From positions 3,782,001 to 3,846,000 of the forward strand of contig NZ_VFPO01000001.1 in the NCBI RefSeq assembly GCF_006716765.1: a DNA stretch of 64,000 bases, read 5' to 3'. Below, one piece after another: positions 61,446 through 64,000 of the stretch. Numbering within the stretch: the first letter of the stretch is position 1; every line of letters begins with the position of its first letter. The notes beneath the pieces were generated by a model. It was given only the letters and a program-made list of their open reading frames with translations, was not told where the DNA came from and did no database searches. Source of the DNA: Actinomadura hallensis (lineage in GTDB: Bacteria; Actinomycetota; Actinomycetes; Streptosporangiales; Streptosporangiaceae). The position numbers and the translations under genes are program-made.

Positions 61446-63399
61446 TCATGCCGCATCGGTCTGGCCGTGGGAGCGGCGGCGCGCCCAGCGGCGGAGTTCG
61501 TCGGTGCCCCAGACGATGACCGGGAAGGTGGCGATGATGCCGAGCACGTCCCAGGGCAGGGCGGCGGTGCCGAACACGTCCTGCAGGGGCGGCAGGTAGA
61601 TCAGGGCGGCGGCGAAGCAGAGTTCGAAGGCGATGCCGGCGAGCAGGAGGGGGTTGGTGGTCAGGCCGACCTGGCGGAGAGAGGCGTGGTCGGTGCGGGC
61701 GGCCATCGCGGTGCCGACCTGGCAGGCGACCAGCCCGGCGAAGGTGGCGGTGGTCGCGGTCAGGTAGGCGTGGTGCAGCGCGGAGCCGCTGCCGGTGGGG
61801 TCGCCCGGGTGCCATCCGGCGCGCCACAGAACGTAGAAGAACACCGACATGGACAGGGCGGCCGAGACCAGGCCGAGGTAGCCCCAGGCGCGGATCAGCA
61901 TGTCGCGGGTGATGACGCCCTCGGAGGACGGGCGTGGCGGGCGTTTCATGACGCCGGGTTCGGCGGGTTCACGGCCGAGCGCGAGGGCGGGCAGCGTCTC
62001 GGTGCCGAGGTCGATGGCGAGGATCTGCAGGACGGTGAGCGGCAGCGGGACGAGGCCGCCGCTGAGCGCGAAGACCAGGAACGGGACGATCTCCGGGACG
62101 GCGTGGGCGAAGATGTACAGGATGAACTTGCGGACGTTGTCGTAGACGCGGCGCCCCGACTCGATCGCGGTGACGATCGTGGCGAAGTTGTCGTCGGTCA
62201 GCACCATCGTGGACGCCTCGCGGGCCACGTCGGTGCCCGAGCGTCCCATGGCGACGCCGATGTGGGCCTGGTGCAGGGCCGGGGCGTCGTTGGCGCCGTC
62301 CCCGGTCATCGCGACCACCTGGCCGTGGGCACGCAGAGCGTCGGCGATCTTGAGCTTGGTCTCGGGTGACGAGCGCGCGAAGACGATCTCGGCGTCGCCG
62401 GTCAGCAGCTCGTCCAGCTCGTGGTCGTGGATGCCCTCCGACTCGGCGACCACGTGCATGCGGGGGACGCCGATGCCCACCTCGGCGGCGACGGCGGCGG
62501 CCGTGGCGCCGTTGTCGCCGGTCACGATGTGGATGCGCAGTCCCGCGTCGTGGCAGCGGCGGACCGCGTCGGCGACCTGCGGGCGCGGCGGGTCGTACAG
62601 GCCCACCAGGCCGATGACGCGGAGCCCGGCCTCGGCCTCCTTCCGGCTCTTCGGCACGCCGGCGCCGGAGGGCAGGTCGCGGACGGCGACGGCGAGGACC
62701 CGCAGGCCCCGGTGCGCGAGTTCGGCGACGGCGTCCATGACGGCGTCGCGGTCGCCGCCGGACGTGCGGGCCAGGACGGCCTCGGGTGCGCCTTTGACGT
62801 AGACGCGGAGGCGGTCGTCGTGCTGGGCGACGGTGGACATCAGCCTCAGCCGCGCGTCGAACCGGAAGATCGCGCGGCGCCGGCCGTCGCGCGCCCAGCC
62901 GGGCGTCGGCCGGGACCTTGTCGCCCTCGGCCAGCACGATGAGGTCGCCGGGGACGACGCCGGCGGCCTCCACGGACTGCTTGCGCCCGTCCCGTATGAC
63001 GTGGGTCCGCTCGGGCAGATATGCCGCCAGCGCCTCGACCGCGCGTTCCGCCTGATGCTCCTGGAGCAACGCGAACCCGGCGTTGACCAGGATGACGGCG
63101 AGGATCGCCCACCCCAGCGCGGGCGTCCCGGAGATGAACGCCAGCGCGCCCGCGCCCCACAGCAGCAGCGCCAGCGGGTGCGCGAGCTGGGCGGTCAGCA
63201 GGCGGGTGAGGGACCGTTTCGCGCGTCGCCGGACCTGGTTCGGCCCGTAGACCGCCAGCCGCCGGGCCGCCTCACGTCCGGACAGGCCCCGGTCGCCGGT
63301 GCCCAACTCCCTGCGCAGCAGCGGCAGCGGCTCCCGCGGATCGGCGCTCGTCTCGGACGCGCCGATCGCGGTGCGGGTGCGATGCCGCTCGGCCGGCAT
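61446..63399 (-). pseudogene. Cation-translocating P-type ATPase with a large internal deletion
   Basis: The N-terminal part (63399 to about 62905) encodes the cation-ATPase N-terminal domain, two membrane helices and the start of the actuator domain ([21 protein letters not shown]). It then switches frame directly to [22 protein letters not shown] in the nucleotide-binding domain. The rest runs to the stop at 61446 and includes [20 protein letters not shown] and about six membrane helices. About 200 residues are missing: the TGES loop, helices 3-4 and the phosphorylated Asp of DKTGT. The protein cannot pump. Intact relatives resemble Ca2+/Mg2+-type or uncharacterised actinobacterial cation ATPases. 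Confidence 0.88.
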
Positions 63400-63402
63400 G
63401 GT

Positions 63403-64000
63403 TCAGCGCAGGCGGCGCAGGTAGGGGTCCCAGGCCCGGCGGGGCGCGAGGCGGACGCGCGCGTCGACGGCCACCACCCCGTCCGGGCGGACGATCGTGG
63501 GGTTGAGGTCCAGTTCGGCGATCTCGGGGTGGTCGGCCGCCAGCCGGGAGAGCCGGAGCAGCACCTCGCGCAGCCCCGCGAGATCGCCGGCCGGGCGCGC
63601 CGGGTGGCCGAGCAGCGGCGCGGACAGCCGGGGGACGCGGATCAGGTCATCGGCCTCGCGGGCCGTCAGCGGCGCCATCCGGGCCGCGCGGTCGGCCAGG
63701 GCGTCCGCGTCGACGCCGCCCGCCCCGAAGATCACCACTGCCCCGAACACCTCGTCCTGCACGGCGCCGCACAGTACCTCGACGCCCTCGTCCGCCATGA
63801 CCTGGACGAGCATGCCCCCGAGGTCGCCGCCGAACCGTGCGGACAGGCGGCGGAACGCGGCGCGGACGGCGTCCTCCCCGTCCAGACCGAGCTCCAGGGC
63901 GCCCGCCGCGGTCTTGTGCACCACACCCGACACGTGCGCCTTGAGCGCCACCGGGCCGTCCAGCTCGCGGGCGGCCGCGACCACCTCGTCCTCGGTGCGG
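63403..64000 (-). CDS. ATP-grasp domain of an acyl-CoA synthetase (ADP-forming) type protein, 5' end outside the window
   Basis: C-terminal 198 residues of a larger protein whose frame is open at the right edge. The ATP-grasp_5 signature is clear: GPVALKAHVSGVVHKTAAGA, VQVMADEGVEVLCGAVQDEVFGAVVIFGAGG, and the end EIAELDLNPTIVRPDGVVAVDARV. The family includes ADP-forming acetate-CoA ligases and Pat-like acetyltransferases. It ends 3 bases before the P-type ATPase start, so they were one operon. Confidence 0.88.
   Translation of the reverse strand, partial: RTEDEVVAAARELDGPVALKAHVSGVVHKTAAGALELGLDGEDAVRAAFRRLSARFGGDLGGMLVQVMADEGVEVLCGAVQDEVFGAVVIFGAGGVDADALADRAARMAPLTAREADDLIRVPRLSAPLLGHPARPAGDLAGLREVLLRLSRLAADHPEIAELDLNPTIVRPDGVVAVDARVRLAPRRAWDPYLRRLR

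Overview
The window is very GC-rich, has dense and often overlapping genes, and carries families typical of mycelial actinomycetes: an MshD-like acetyltransferase, FadD19-like acyl-CoA synthetases, an NsrR/Hmp pair and an IS110 element. I infer an actinomycete, possibly of the Streptosporangiales/Actinomadura type. The genus is not provable from the sequence. No rRNA, tRNA, CRISPR array or prophage was seen.

Layout. (1) 1-6.1 kb: an ABC-type solute importer (binding lipoprotein and ATPase, no permeases in view), an enoyl-CoA hydratase / VOC / flavin reductase operon, and a MaoC dehydratase with a TetR regulator. Four copies of a CATACCGACYGG-type operator tie these together. (2) 6.2-13.3 kb: a degraded stretch. 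It holds a dead histidine kinase, a nitrilase lacking its N-terminus, a coupled cassette (giant beta-propeller, SUMF1-fold enzyme, 39-residue Cys peptide), and a small secreted Asp-rich protein. Many of these carry one-base indels. (3) 13.4-21.5 kb: a GDT1-type cation exporter behind a yybP-ykoY (Mn2+) riboswitch, a zinc alcohol dehydrogenase, an IS110 element, a secreted beta-propeller protein, a SulP transporter and a methyltransferase.

(4) 21.6-44.1 kb: a large acyl-CoA/ring catabolic region. It has three acyl-CoA ligases, a class III CoA transferase, two Rieske oxygenases, a VanB-type reductase, an acyl-CoA dehydrogenase, an aldehyde dehydrogenase, a true thiolase and two Cys-less thiolase-like proteins. 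One of the latter sits beside a DUF35 OB-fold protein, as in Ltp2-type retro-aldolases. Ten copies of a 21-bp palindrome (TAACCTA-N7-TAGGTTA type) lie in its promoters, most likely read by the TetR protein at 29.3 kb. The arrangement suggests activation of a carboxylic acid to its CoA thioester, ring or side-chain oxidation, and removal of C2/C3 units.

(5) 44.3-57.4 kb: an MFS transporter, then a tightly overlapping minus-strand operon. It encodes a cupin, a ferredoxin reductase, a small HTH-like protein, a Rieske oxygenase, an extradiol dioxygenase, an aspartate-dehydrogenase-like protein, an alpha/beta hydrolase, two SDRs, a ThDP enzyme and a dienelactone-hydrolase-like protein. A MarR regulator and an aldehyde dehydrogenase lie alongside, with CTTAG-NN-CTAAG palindromes at the promoters. 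This reads as an aromatic meta-cleavage pathway of unknown substrate. (6) 57.5-64 kb: an NsrR/flavohaemoglobin nitric-oxide detoxification pair, a TetR gene with its own palindrome, an internally deleted hydrolase, a universal stress protein, a P-type ATPase lacking its phosphorylation domain, and the end of an ATP-grasp acyl-CoA synthetase.
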